DNA of 64,000 nt from Lycorma delicatula (taxonomy: Eukaryota; Arthropoda; Insecta; Hemiptera; Fulgoridae), in contig NC_134460.1 in NCBI RefSeq assembly GCF_047948215.1, positions 8,241,501 through 8,305,500 on the forward strand, written 5' to 3'. The translations under genes were made by a program, and so were the position numbers. The notes beneath the pieces are model-generated. The model did no database searches. It was not told where the DNA came from and saw only the letters and a list, made by a program, of their open reading frames with translations. Below, piece by piece: positions 11,041 through 21,389 of this stretch; position 1 is the first letter of the stretch, and the number at the start of each line of letters is the position of its first letter.

Positions 11041-11837
11041 ATGATATAGTAATTCTAGCCGAGAGTAAAAAGGATTTAGAAGAAACAATGAACGGCATAG
11101 AAATAGTCTTACGCAAGAACTATCGCGTGAAAATAAACAAGAACAAAACAAAAGTAATGAAATGTAGTAGAAATAACAAAGATGGACCACTGAATGTGAA
11201 AATAAGAGGAGAAAAGATTATGGAGGTAGAAGAATTCTGTTATTTGGGAAGTTGAATTACTAAAGATGGACGAAGTAGGAGCGATATAAAATGCCGAATA
11301 GCACAGGCGAAACTAGCCTTCAGTCAGAAACATAAATTGTTTACATCAAAAATTAATTTAAATGTCAGGAAAAGATTTTTGAAAGTATATGTTTGGAGTG
11401 TCGCTTTATATGGAAGTGAAACTTGGACGATCGGAGTATCTGAGAAGAAAAGATTAGAAGCTTTTGAAATGTGGTACTGTAGGACAATGTTAAAAATCAA
11501 GTGGGTGGATAATGTGACAAATGAAGAGGTGTTGAAAATAGATATGAAATATGAAATATATGAAAATAGACGAAGAAAGAAGCATTTCTGAAAAATATAA
11601 CTAAATGAAGAGACTTATAAGCCACATATTAAGGCATCCTGGAATAGTTGCTTCAATATTGGAGGGACAGGTAGAAGGAAAAATTGTGTAGGCAGACAAT
11701 GTTTGGAATATGTAAAACAAATTGTTAGGGATGCAGGATGTAGGGATATACTGAAATGAAACTACTAGTACTAAATAGGGAATTTTGGAGAGCTGCATCA
11801 AACCAGTCAAATGACTGAAGACAAAAAAAATGATGAC

Positions 11838-12297
11838 GGTTTAATGATCTATAGCCCGATGTCATTTTGATATTCAAAAAATAACTCATTAAAAATTTGA
11901 AAAATCATTAGAAATATAACAAAGAGATAAATCCTCATCCCAAAAAGTCTTTGCTACCAGTCAGAAATAATACGTTTATCTTGTTTCTCCGCATACCTTT
12001 TTTTATTTATTTAATAACGCGCAAGGAGAAAACCTAGAACATTTTTTTAAAGGTAGATTTTATTAGGCTCATAAAAATTTTAAATAAAAAAAAATTAATT
12101 TAAAATAAAACAAAAGCAAAGAACAAAAATTATGTAAAAAAATTATTTAAAAAATGAAACATACTTTTTACTAAAAAATAAAATTTGTTAATTTAAACTT
12201 TATAAACCGGCGAAAAATAAAAATTTTGTCGACAGCTGTTTTTAATTTAGTACCAAAAAATAAATAATTACCTAAAAAAATTAACCTAACAACGTAG
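11838..12297. other. AT-rich DNA without recognisable gene
   Basis: Long A/T runs, no frame or motif of interest. Confidence 0.5.
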
Positions 12298-12438
12298 TTT
12301 TTTTTTTTTTTTAACTTCCGAGTCCACAGTGAAGCATTACTTCAGAGAATGAGATGAATGATTTGTAGCGTGAGTGAAAATGCTATGCCTGACCGGGATT
12401 CGAACCCGGGACCTCTGAGCGAAAGGCCGAGACAACGG
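12298..12438 (-). mobile_element. SINE-B, copy 1 (tRNA-derived)
   Basis: Minus-strand SINE: T run at 12299-12313 (A-tail), tail aacttccgag...cattacttcagagaatgag, then a tRNA-like head with a perfect B box (ggttcgaatcc on the minus strand, 12396-12406). Compared with the copy at 24351, the A-box portion is deleted, so it cannot be a working tRNA gene. Confidence 0.85.
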
Positions 12439-12835
12439 AGTATTTTCGAATAACTCTACACAATATTTCGATTTACTAGAAAAATTATTATGCTTCCATT
12501 GCCATTTCTAATATATTATAGTACCACCAGTTCATTGAAAATACAATTAAACGATTTTCTTTTTCAGAAACAATATTAATTTGCCATGAGTTTATAAACA
12601 GAAATATTTTTAAAATAGAAATAAAGCTGAATTTTTTGCATCCTTTATCGTGTACATAAATGTGAGCTAAAATAATTTTCATTAACCCCTTCTAAATTGT
12701 AAATTATCTTTAGTTATTTTTTATAATTAATATTTATGTATTTACCTTAAAACTATTTTATATATTTATATTAAAAATAATTAATGTGGACTTTAAATTT
12801 TTACTTTAATTACTTTTTTCTCTCCTTTTTTCTAC
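12439..12835. other. AT-rich DNA without recognisable gene
   Basis: One 64-codon minus frame (12488-12682) without a recognisable motif; nothing else. Confidence 0.5.
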
Positions 12836-13410
12836 GCCGCCTCGGAGTCGAATCCGCAACTAAACATAAACTCGGCTTCGAGGAGTACCACAGCCTCTAA
12901 CTACTTCGTCGGGAACAAAGTACCCGCCAGATGTATGGGACTCGGTCTTTTAGGTGCCATGTTTCTAATGAGAGGACCCCTAAAGGATCTCCCTACCGGG
13001 ACTCGGTCTTTATGCCTTACCTCTAATGGAGAACCCCCGACAGGATCCCTCACCGGGACTAGTTCTTACTTTCCCCCAACGGTACTGCAAGGGAGTCCCC
13101 CCCCAGCCGATCATCATAAGCGGGAAACCAAGATCTACCACCCCCTTACGGACGGGACTGTCCTCAAACTACCTCAGCAGAATTCAAGGTCCCATCCAGG
13201 TAGCTGGGACCCGGTCGTTCAATTAGTCGTCATGTCTCAAATGAGGGGAACCCGAAGGAATCTCCTCACCGGGACTACGGTCTTACATTTCTCCCGCCTT
13301 GCCTCTAATGGGGAAAGGCCGAAAGGATTTCCCACCGGGATGGTGGGAAATCCTAAAATTATGGTTACTTTAATTTACTTACGATTTTATAAATGTTTTG
13401 TTATTTTTTA
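12836..13410. repeat. Family Z: GC-richer repeat with internal ~58-67-bp units
   Basis: A GC-richer island. A degenerate unit of the form ctaatgrrgaacccc..aaggat.tcccaccgggact.cggtctt recurs at about 12965, 13023, 13236 and 13303. A related single unit lies at about 39318 in another copy (39110-39485). The 158-codon frame 12935-13411 is probably an accident of the repeat; its 'protein' repeats TGT...SNGE...TG and resembles nothing I know. Possibly a UTR or 3' part of a larger element. Confidence 0.6.
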
Positions 13411-14667
13411 ACGCTGCTCTGATCAACGTTTGGCTACGGTTTCCCAGGAAATTGGGCGGTTCCTTATTTTATCCGTGAAGTAGCATAATTATCATTCCTG
13501 ACATGATTTATTAATGTATTATTATTTACTTTAAAAGATAACGATTTTTTAATTTAAAAACCGAATCTGAAAATAATTAAAAAAAATTATATTTTTAATT
13601 TTTAGTGTGCTTAATTTTTTTTCCAATTCGATTGTAATAATGTTTTCAAGTTTTTTTTTATAACGATTACAATGAAATATAATAAATTTATAAACTTCAA
13701 TAAGACAAACAAAAATTAAAAATAATTTTACAGATAATTCATTAATTCAATGAATTATTTTTTAAAAGCCCGATCCAGAACTCACTTGTTTCAAACATTT
13801 TAAGATATTACTCTTGAAAATTGGAAGAGTATTTTCTTCTTTTTTTTCAAAACATTCGACTGCATTCCCAAAGCCATAAGGGTTTCATGACCTTATTTTC
13901 TCTCAGTTTTTTTTATCGGATTTTTCCTGTTTTTACCAATTTATTTTTTACAACGGGGTGAATGACTTTACCTTATATTTTCTTCATGGTAGTCTACATT
14001 CAAAAAAAAAAAAAGCCGATTCCATTATAATCTATAAACATTACTGGAATTTTCAATATTCTAATTTTTAAAAATATTATTTCTGCTATGTTTTTTTAAC
14101 ATTTTCTAAGCATTCGTTTTACTGAACTAGTTTAAATAATTACAATTTCTTACACTACAGCAGGACTCAGGGCTGGCGAAGCGTTTTATACCATTTTTCT
14201 AATTTATCAGCTATTAAATTCCATTACAGCTAACGTATTCATCATATTCATATATACCTAAAGCCTAAAATATGAAGTAAAACATGGCTAAGAGGAGATA
14301 TGTTTTCACTGGACTTAGTTACAAGAAAGGAAAAGCAGAGAACTAGGAAAAGGAAACAGAAACTAGACAGAACAGCAGAAAGAAGAGTAAAAGAGTAAGT
14401 TAAAAATTATTTGGAAGAAGTAGTAAAAGAGGACGTAAAAGAAGCGGGAGAAGACAAGAGGAAGATGTGTACAAAGAAATGAAGAAAAATAAAGAGCAAA
14501 TGGATAATAACGATAGTGAAGAAAGAAGAAGAACCAGATGTAGAAAAGGAAGAGGAAGACGATAAAAAATAACACGAAAAGAAAGAGAGGAGGAAGAAGA
14601 AACAAAAGAGGAACTTGCGATATTGCTTTCAAGTTATAAATAGACGAACTAGTACAGAACAGTACTC
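13411..14667. other. AT-rich DNA; purine-rich tract at 14280-14640
   Basis: 13411-14280 is plain AT-rich DNA. From about 14280 to 14640 the plus strand is strongly purine-rich (gaaagaaga.., gaggaagac..), giving a low-complexity pyrimidine-coded minus frame (14363-14632, mostly F/L/S) that I do not believe is a gene. Conceptual plus-strand translation is Lys/Glu-rich with stops. Confidence 0.5.
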
Positions 14668-14965
14668 ATCAGGTTGATCTAGTGGTGAACGCGTCTTCCC
14701 AAATCAGCTGATTTGGAAGTCGACAGATCCAGCGTTCAAGTCCTAGTAAAGGAAGTTACTTTTATACGGATTTGAATACTAGATCGTGTATACCGGTGTT
14801 CTTCGGTGGTTGTGTTTCAATTAACCACACATCTCAGGAATGGTTGACCTGAGACAGTACAAGATTACACTGTACTTCATTTACACTCATACCTATCATC
14901 CTCATTTATTCTCTTAAGTAATACCTGAACGGTAATTCCCGCAGGCTAAACAGGAAAATGAAAGA
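14668..14965 (+). mobile_element. SINE-A, full-length copy
   Basis: Complete tRNA-derived SINE. The head has an A-box-like tgatctagtgg at 14675-14685 and a B-box-like gttcaagtcc at 14734-14743; an inner palindrome aaatcagctgatttgg lies between them. The body (ggtgttc.tcggtgg...ttaaccacacatctcagg...gtacaagattacac) is followed by the tail 'tcctca..tctcttaagtaatacctgaacggtaattcccgcaggctaaacaggaaaa'. The tail motif is shared with SINE-B. Confidence 0.88.
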
Positions 14966-15360
14966 AAAGTAGAAGACAGAAAGATAATATTAAAAGTGGA
15001 ATAATTATATAACAGAATATAACAATATAATTGACCAACTGAAAAAATAAAATAAGTAATTAGTAAAAACAATGATAACATTATGCTCTCCATAGTCTGC
15101 TGTCAGTTGTGGTTCTACTGTTGCAAGGTCATTAAGGCAAGTTTAACAGTGAAAAAACGTGTTTTGATAATAATAAAACCAATTTTTTTTTTTAACAGAT
15201 CGTCAATTGTGAAAACACAGTGATTTTGTAGTATATAATATGCCTTAAAAGAAGCAAATAGGGATATATTTATAATAGGATAATAGGGATATATTTGGAA
15301 TATAATAAAAAATTTGGATAAAAATTAAACGTTGAAAGAGTGTGAAAACCTGGAAGAGCT
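14966..15360. other. AT-rich DNA without recognisable gene
   Basis: No frame or motif of note between the SINE and LINE copy 4. Confidence 0.5.
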
Positions 15361-15484
15361 CGGATAGATGTTTTTTTTTTTTTTTTTTTGTCTTCAGTCA
15401 TTTGACTGGTTTGATGCAGCTCTCCAAGATTCCCTATCTAGTGCTAGTCGTTTCATTTCAGTATACCCTCTACATCCTACATCC

Positions 15485-15688
15485 CTAACAATTTTGTTTT
15501 ACATATTCCAAACGTGGCCTGCCTACACAATTTTTCCCTTCTACCTGTCCTTCCAATATTAAAGCGACTATTCCAGGATGCCTTAGTATGTGGCCTATAA
15601 GTCTGTCTCTTCTTTTAACTATATTTTTCCAAATGCTTCTTTCTTCATCTATTTGCCGCAATACCTCTTCATTTGTCACTTTATCCAC
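15485..15688 (-). pseudogene. RTE-like C-terminal domain fragment
   Basis: Continuation of the RT frame beyond the TAG: DKVTNEEVLRQIDEERSIWK, RRDRLIGHILRHPGIVALI, GRPRLEYVKQ. An extra T then shifts the frame before the final ~30 codons. This domain ('RRMLKI.W.D...NEEVL...LIGHILRH') is typical of RTE-like elements; I know no defined biochemical role. Confidence 0.88.
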
Positions 15689-16660
15689 CTATCTGATTTT
15701 TAACATTCTCCTATAGCACCACCTTTCAAAAGCTTCTAATCTTTTCTTCTCAGATACTCCGATCGTCCAAGTTTCACTTCCATATAAAGCGACACTCCAA
15801 ACATACACTTTCAAAAATCTTTTCCTGACATTTAAATTAATTTTTGATGTAAACAAATTATATTTCTTACTGAAGGCTAGTTTAGCTTGTGCTATTCGGC
15901 ATTTTATATCGCTCCTGCTTCGTCCATCTTTAGTAATTCTACTTCCCAAATAACAAAATTCTTCTACCTTCATAATCTTTTCTCCTCCTATTTTCACATT
16001 CAGCGGTCCATCTTTGTTATTTCTACTACATTTCATTACTTTTGTTTTGTTCTTGTTTATTTTCATGCGATAGTTCTTGCGTAGGACTTCATCTATGCCG
16101 TTCATTGTTTCTTCTAAATCCTTTTTACTCTCGGCTAGAATTACTATATCATCAGCAAATCGTAGCATCTTTATCTTTTCACCTTGTACTGTTACTCCGA
16201 ATCTAAATTGTTCTTTAACATCATTAACTGCTAGTTCCATGTAAAGATTAAAAAGTAACGGAGATAGGGAACATCCTTGTCGGATTCCCTTTCTTATTAG
16301 GGCTTCTTTCTTATGTTCTTCAATTGTTATTGTTGCTGTTTGGTTCCTGTACATGTTAGCAATTGTTCTTCTATCTCTGTATTTGAACCCTAATTTTTTT
16401 AAAATGCTGAACATTTTATTCCAATCTACGTTATCGAAAGCCTTTTCTAGGTCTGTAAACGCCAAGTATGTTGGTTTGTTTTTCTTTAATCTTCCTTCTA
16501 CTATTAATCTGAGGCCTAAAATTGCTTCCCTTGTCCCTATACTTTTCCTGAAACCAAATTGGTCTTCTCCTAACACTTCTTCCACTCTCTTCTCAATTCT
16601 TCTGTATAGAATTCTAGTTAAGATTTTTGATGCATGACTAGTTAAACTAATTTTCTTCAC
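15689..16660 (-). pseudogene. RTE-like reverse transcriptase core
   Basis: 323 codons in the next frame: ISLTSHASKILTRILYRRIE, EDQFGFRKSIGTREAI, YLAFTDLEKAFDNVDW (motif A), RKGIRQGCSLSPLLFNLYME (motif B), LRFADDIVILAE (motif C), MKINKNKTKVMKCS (motif D), YLGSRITKDGRSRSD, YGSETWTIGVSEKKRLEAF. All catalytic Asp residues are present. The frame ends at a TAG replacing the Trp codon of KIRWVDK. Confidence 0.92.
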
Positions 16661-17726
16661 ATTTATCTGCCCCTGCTTTCTTTAGTATCATGACTATAAC
16701 ACTTTTTTTGAAGTCTGACGGAAATTCCCCTTTTTCATAAATATTACACACCAGTTTGTATAATCTATCAATCGCTTCCTCACCTGCACTGCGCAGTAAT
16801 TCTACAGGTATTCCGTCTATTCCAGGAGCCTTTCTGCCATTTAAATCTTTTAATGCTCTCTTAAATTCAGATCTCAGTATTGTTTCTCCCATTTCATCCT
16901 CCTCAACTTCCTCTTCTTCCTCTATAACACCATTTTCTAATTCATTTCCTCCGTATAACTCTTCAATATATTCCACCCATCTATCGACTTTACCTTTCGT
17001 ATTATATATCGGTGTACCATCTTTGTTTAACACATTATTAGATTTTAATTTATGTACCCCAAAATTTTCCTTAACTTTCCTGTATGCTCCGTCTATTTTA
17101 CCAATGTTCATTTCTCTTTCCACTTCTGAACACTTTTCTTTAATCCACTCTTCTTTCACCAGTTTGCACTTTTTGTTTATAGCATTTCTTAATTTCCGAT
17201 AGTTCCTTTTACTTTCTTCAACACTAGCATTCTTATATTTTCTACGTTCATCCATCACCTGCAATATATCGTCTGAAACCCAAGGTTTTCTACCAGTTCT
17301 CTTTATTCCGCCTAAGTTTGCTTCTGCTGATTTAAGGATTTCCTTTTTAACATTCTCCCATTCTTCTTCTACATTTTCTACCTTATCTTTTTTACTCAGA
17401 CCTCTTGCGATGTCCTCCTCAAAAATCTTCTTTACCTCCTCTTCCTCAAGCTTCTCTAAATTCCACCGATTCATCTGACACCTTTTCTTCAGGTTTTTAA
17501 ACCCCAATCTACATTTCATTATCACCAAATTATGGTCGCTATCAATGTCTGCTCCAGGGTAAGTTTTGCAGTCAACGAGTTGATTTCTAAATCTTTGCTT
17601 AACCATGATATAATCTTTCTGATACCTTCCAATATCGCCTGGCTTTTTCCAAGTGTATATTCTTCTATTATGATTTTTAAATTGGGTGTTGGCAATTGCT
17701 AAATTATACCGGATAGATGTATCCAA
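16647..17726 (-). pseudogene. APE endonuclease C-terminus + linker + RT N-terminus
   Basis: 359 codons. Residues ~21-45 (YTWKKPGD...KDYIMV) and DSDHNLVIMK at ~62-71 are the last conserved blocks of an APE-like endonuclease; the Ser-Asp-His triad is intact. There follows a Lys/Glu-rich linker (~75-290, with KPWVSDDILQVMDERRK typical of RTE/BovB and LINE linkers), then KAPGIDGIPVELLRSAGEEAIDRLYKL, the start of RT. The first six residues come from flanking DNA and the TSD, not from the element. An 8-bp deletion near 16652 ends the frame after KCEE. The same family in vertebrates underlies the CFDP2 annotation, hence 'craniofacial development protein 2-like'. Confidence 0.9.
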
Positions 17727-18129
17727 GAAAATATTAATGTTGTAAGGAAAAGTATAACTAAATATCTAGGCATTTCAGTAAGACATCGGGCGTAGAAAAT
17801 TGGAATTTTTGTGACCTCTACATGGAAAATTTAACCGAAAAACTTTTATTTCTTTCTATGCAAAATTCAACTTGCAAAACAACTTAAAAAAATAGCTATG
17901 AATATCAACGTGAAGTGCAACGTTGCTACAATTCTACAACTACAGTTTTTTAAAACAAATAAAATTATAAGCCTATAATTTAATTATAAACTCACTTAGA
18001 GATGCACATGTTAAAACAAGCACAATCGGTTTTGGGGAACTGAGAATCCGAAATTAATCCAGGAACGATCTCTACACTCTAATAGAATGAGTAGTGTTGG
18101 TGACGTAATTGGACAATTTTTATTTCGAA
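17720..18129. other. AT-rich DNA without recognisable gene
   Basis: Flank of LINE copy 4; no frame or motif of interest. Confidence 0.45.
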
Positions 18130-18500
18130 GATGCTAGTGAGAATGCCGTACCTGTTAACGGGGGCGAATATCTTAAGCTGCTGGAATAATGTTTGTTTGC
18201 TGCAAGTTGAACAAAAGTTACATAGTCCATCTAGTTAACAGGTTGGCGCCACATGCAATGCAGCTTGTCCAAAGAACGAAATTCTGAAGAACGCAATTTT
18301 CGGTCGAATAATTCCAAATAAAATAATACTGATCTGCTATCTCATTATTCACCTGATATGAGTGCACTAGATTTTTTATCTTTAAGATTACCTGACGGAA
18401 AGGTTCTACGCTAACAAGATAACAGCAATCCAACAACTAAAGATAGACATTTATCAAGAAATCAAGGAAATAATTTCATTCATGAAAAATGCAATTGTAG
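18130..18500 (+). pseudogene. Mariner/Tc1-like transposase C-terminal relic
   Basis: Plus-strand translation in changing frames gives QVGATCNAACPKNEIL (family 'QQDGAPSHNALxVRxFL'; the catalytic Asp appears as Val), KNAIFGRII, SPDMSALDFLSL (third catalytic block) and YANKITAIQQLKIDIYQEIKEI, the C-terminal helix region. Only the last third is recognisable. It lies directly upstream of the nearly intact mariner at 18606 but belongs to a different subfamily. Confidence 0.6.
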
Positions 18501-18605
18501 GGTGTGCCACCCCTATAGTCGGCAATTAAAAAAAAAATGATTAGTTCTTGATAAACGATCCGTGTAAAATAAATTACTTTCACTTGTTTTATTCAAAACA
18601 ATATA

Positions 18606-19901
18606 TACGAGGGTTATTTTTTTTCAAGGTCCGATCGGTCGCAAAATAAAAACCCGCGCAAAAATCAGAATATGTATTGCGCAGCGTCTCTAGTATGGCA
18701 TTCAATCACGTCGCGTCACTTCGTTTAGTTCTGAACACGCAGCTAGCATGTAAACATGTCTACAACAATAGCATACCCTGCCAAGTGTGAAGTGCGTGCG
18801 GTAATTAGATTTCTTCAGGCTGAGGGGTGTAATGCGGCTGAAATTCATCGACGAATAAGTAATGTGTACGGTGAAACTTCAATGAGTGACAGCAAAGTGC
18901 GACAATGGTGCAGGAACTTTAAAGCAGGACGTGCAGATATTCATGATGCAGGCGGTCAGGGAAGGAAGCGAGTGTCAGCCGATGATCTCGTTGAGAGAGT
19001 GGATGAGGCGATTCGAGAAAATCGTCGGTTCACAATTTCTGTATTGAGTGATTCTTTTTCTGAAATTTCAAAGTCAGATCTCTACACCATTGTGAGTGAG
19101 AGACTTCAGTACCGCAAACTGAGTGCGAGATGGGTTCCCAAGATGCTGTCCCACCATCACAAAACAATGAGAATGGACGCCTCCCTAACGTTTCTCCAGC
19201 GCTACCACAATGAAGGAGAAGATTTTTTGAACAAAATTGTCACAGGGGACGAGAAATGGGTCCATTTTGAAACTGAAGAAACAAAAGAACAATCCAAACA
19301 GTGGATGCATTCTCATTCTCCCAGTATAGCAAAGTGGTTCAAGCGAACCTTCTCCAACAGAAAGTGTATGGCTACTGTATTCTGGGACCGGAATGGAGTT
19401 CTCTTGGTGGAATTCATGGAACGTGGCACGACCATCACTGCAGCCTCATACTGCGTAACTCTTCAACGTCTAAGAAGGGCAATTCAGAATAAGTGGAGAG
19501 GAATGTTGTCATCAGGCATTGTCTTTATCCATGACAATGCTCGGCCGCACACTGCAGCTGTAACAAAGAAGCTCATGCAGCGTGTTCGTTGGGAAGTGTT
19601 TGATCACCCACCATATAGTCCAGACTTGGCTCTATCCGATTTTCACCTCTTTACTCACATGAAACGTTGGCTTACAACATTTTGGCGCACACATCGAGCT
19701 GCAGACCAGTGTAGAAACACGGCTGAAAACACAGGCGGCTCCGTTCTATGACGAGGGTATTGGAAAGTTGGTTACGCTACGCCACGCTACGACAAATGTC
19801 GAAATCGGAGTGGCGACTATGTAGAGAAATAGCGTAACTATATAAGTACGTGTTACAAAAAAAAAACTTTTTATTTTCACTGTGGTTTTACCTTGAAAAA
19901 A

Positions 19902-19908
<7 letters not shown>
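18606..19908 (+). mobile_element. Mariner (DD34D) element
   Basis: The terminal repeats match: left 18606-18630 (tacgagggtta, T run, caaggt) and right 19890-19908 (accttg, A run, tcctc). The right end runs into a CT microsatellite, so the outermost bases are lost or replaced there. The body holds one transposase frame, frameshifted only near its C-terminus, so it is one of the younger DNA transposons here. Confidence 0.88.
18756..19751 (+). CDS. Mariner transposase (SETMAR-like), C-terminus frameshifted
   Basis: 331 codons from ATG. N-terminal paired-like HTH domain (residues ~1-110: EVRAVIRFLQAEGCNAAEIHRRI, VRQWCRNFKAGR), then the catalytic core: TGDEKWVHFE (first Asp, ~163), VFIHDNARPHTA (second Asp, ~251), PPYSPDLALSDFHLF (third Asp). 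I count 34 residues between the second and third Asp, the DD34D signature of true mariners, which cut and paste into TA. After HMKRWLTT the frame shifts; the expected ending is still legible in other frames as AAPFYDEGIGKLVT and RYDKCRNRSGDYVEK* up to 19829. Length would otherwise be about normal (~345). Probably inactive. Confidence 0.9.
   Translation: MSTTIAYPAKCEVRAVIRFLQAEGCNAAEIHRRISNVYGETSMSDSKVRQWCRNFKAGRADIHDAGGQGRKRVSADDLVERVDEAIRENRRFTISVLSDSFSEISKSDLYTIVSERLQYRKLSARWVPKMLSHHHKTMRMDASLTFLQRYHNEGEDFLNKIVTGDEKWVHFETEETKEQSKQWMHSHSPSIAKWFKRTFSNRKCMATVFWDRNGVLLVEFMERGTTITAASYCVTLQRLRRAIQNKWRGMLSSGIVFIHDNARPHTAAVTKKLMQRVRWEVFDHPPYSPDLALSDFHLFTHMKRWLTTFWRTHRAADQCRNTAENTGGSVL

Positions 19909-19992
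<84 letters not shown>
19905..19992. repeat. (CT)n-(TA)n compound microsatellite
   Basis: About 20 CT repeats followed by about 24 TA repeats, at the junction between the mariner right end and a Helitron-like element. Confidence 0.95.
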
Positions 19993-20000
<8 letters not shown>

Positions 20001-20430
20001 AGTATATATAAATGAATGATTGTTTATTTGTTTGTTCCGTATGCATTCCTATACCATTCATTCGATTCTGATGAAGCCTTGGTGAGTTGTACGCAAGTCC
20101 GCGAAGGTTTTTGAATTACTTTGGACCCGCTAGGTGGCGCTGGGATTGAGATATTTGGAATAATTACATTTATGGTCGGATTTGACTCGAATTCAGAATA
20201 AATATTAGATACGTGAAAAGAAATATTTTTGCGAAAAAGGGAAATAGGATAAAAGGGAAGAAGAAAAGAAGGGAAAAAGGGGAAAAGGAAAACGTAGGAA
20301 GGAAAAGGGAAAGGTTAAATTTTGTGAAGTTCCGTAAGTTCAGTTTTTTAAGTTTTATGAAACTTTCATTTTTGTTCATTTAATCTATATGTATACTCAA
20401 GCAATGGCGAAGCATTGCCGGGTCAGCTAG
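19943..20430 (+). mobile_element. Non-autonomous Helitron-like element
   Basis: The 3' end reads gcaatg-gcgaag-cattgc (6-bp stem, 6-base loop, 20401-20418), then cgggtcagctag|t: a terminal hairpin followed by CTAG with T as next base, the hallmark of Helitron 3' ends (CTRR|T). The 5' end probably is tctatatata at 19943, consistent with a TC start. It carries no Rep/helicase coding. The inner sequence includes 'gattgtttatttgtttgttccgtatgcattcc'. I infer the family from the ends only. Confidence 0.65.
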
Positions 20431-21389
20431 TATAAAATAAAATGATCCACTTACATAAAAACAAATCGTTTAATTAATGAACCCTTTTTTTTGCATTTAT
20501 TTCAATTTTTTTTATAAACCAAGCAATCATTCTGAATAATCTTTTGAATGACGCTTTTGATGCGAACATTAACCTTATTCCTTGTATTTTGTTAATGGAT
20601 ATCTTCATTCTATAACATTACAATGAAACTTTTTAATGACGTCTATTCACGGACTATTCTAAGAATACATTTGAACATTTTGGTAAACAAATGTCTTTAT
20701 TTTAGACTTATTATTCCGGATTACAGACTAAAAACGAGCGTTTCTTATTTAAACAGAATATTAAATATTTTCTGTTAAAACAAACTTTTATCATACAGTA
20801 TAATAACTTTTATTTTAAAGCCCTTTGTCACACGCAATTTATTCTAACTAGTATACGCCCTGATGTGACTATTAGCTAATTTACAAATAACATTAATGGA
20901 TATGACTAAACACATGTTATATTATAAAAGAATTTAAATAATGTTTTAAAATTTTATTACAACATGTAATACATAAAAATATTGTTGCATATAAAATTGT
21001 AGTTTTATCTAGCCGTGTTGTTTGTTTTACAAGATGTATTATCATAATTGAATATGTAAAATTATACTAGACACGCAATAATTTTTCTGATGAGTTTGAA
21101 TATTAATAATTAGCTTCAGTACAATAGTAAAAATTAACGCGGGCTACATTCGGACACATACTGTTAAATATATATAATTTATTTTCACTGGTAACTGCAT
21201 TTTCCTGCAAATAACCTAAAGAAAAATAGCTCTTTTTGACTCATTTTTAACAACTCGAATTCAAAATATTTTCTCTTTGTCTTTACTAAGTTTGAATTTA
21301 ATGTAAAGTAGTAATTTAAAATAAATTGTAATTGGATCAGAAAAAATTCTTATAAAAGTATAAATGAAATTGGTTCAAAAACCATTTCA
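20431..21389. other. AT-rich DNA without recognisable gene
   Basis: No frame longer than 60 codons with recognisable content. I see nothing. Confidence 0.5.

Larger units (their letters stand above)
10288..11837 (+). mobile_element. RTE/BovB-like LINE, copy 3, interrupted by mitochondrial DNA
   Basis: Plus-strand copy from the RT N-terminal part (KILNRILNRRIQRRVEEVLGEDQFGFRKS) to the common 3' end 'catcaaaccagtcaaatgactgaagac' plus A run at 11823-11830. Flanking 9-bp repeat aatgatgac at 10288-10296 and 11829-11837. An insertion of 261 bp sits exactly at the catalytic FADD codons (10780-11040). After it the frame continues with several small indels and stops (for example near 11254 and 11540), so this is an older copy than those at 15k or 44k. 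Confidence 0.88.
15361..17719 (-). mobile_element. RTE/BovB-like LINE, copy 4, longest, with TSD
   Basis: The longest copy, ~2.34 kb. The 3' end (15390) has the family terminus and a ~20-base A tail; the 5' end is truncated inside the endonuclease. A perfect 10-bp repeat cggatagatg (11 with the next t) lies at 15361-15370 and 17710-17719, proving a single insertion. It shows the domain order: C-terminal part of an APE-type endonuclease, basic/coiled linker, RT, C-terminal domain. Broken by an 8-bp deletion (near 16652), one nonsense (TAG at 15687-15689) and a one-base insertion (near 15495). Confidence 0.95.

Noticed and set aside
12935..13411. 158-codon frame as a gene
   Set aside because: It is produced by GC-richer tandem units (family Z); no start context, no known domain, ends in AT-rich sequence.
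14363..14632. 89-codon membrane-like frame (F/L/S-rich)
   Set aside because: Pyrimidine-rich antisense of a purine tract; low complexity, no supporting features.
14670..14750. Possible tRNA gene at the head of SINE-A
   Set aside because: Part of a ~295-bp repeat seen several times with one exact TSD; the tRNA fold is not maintained.
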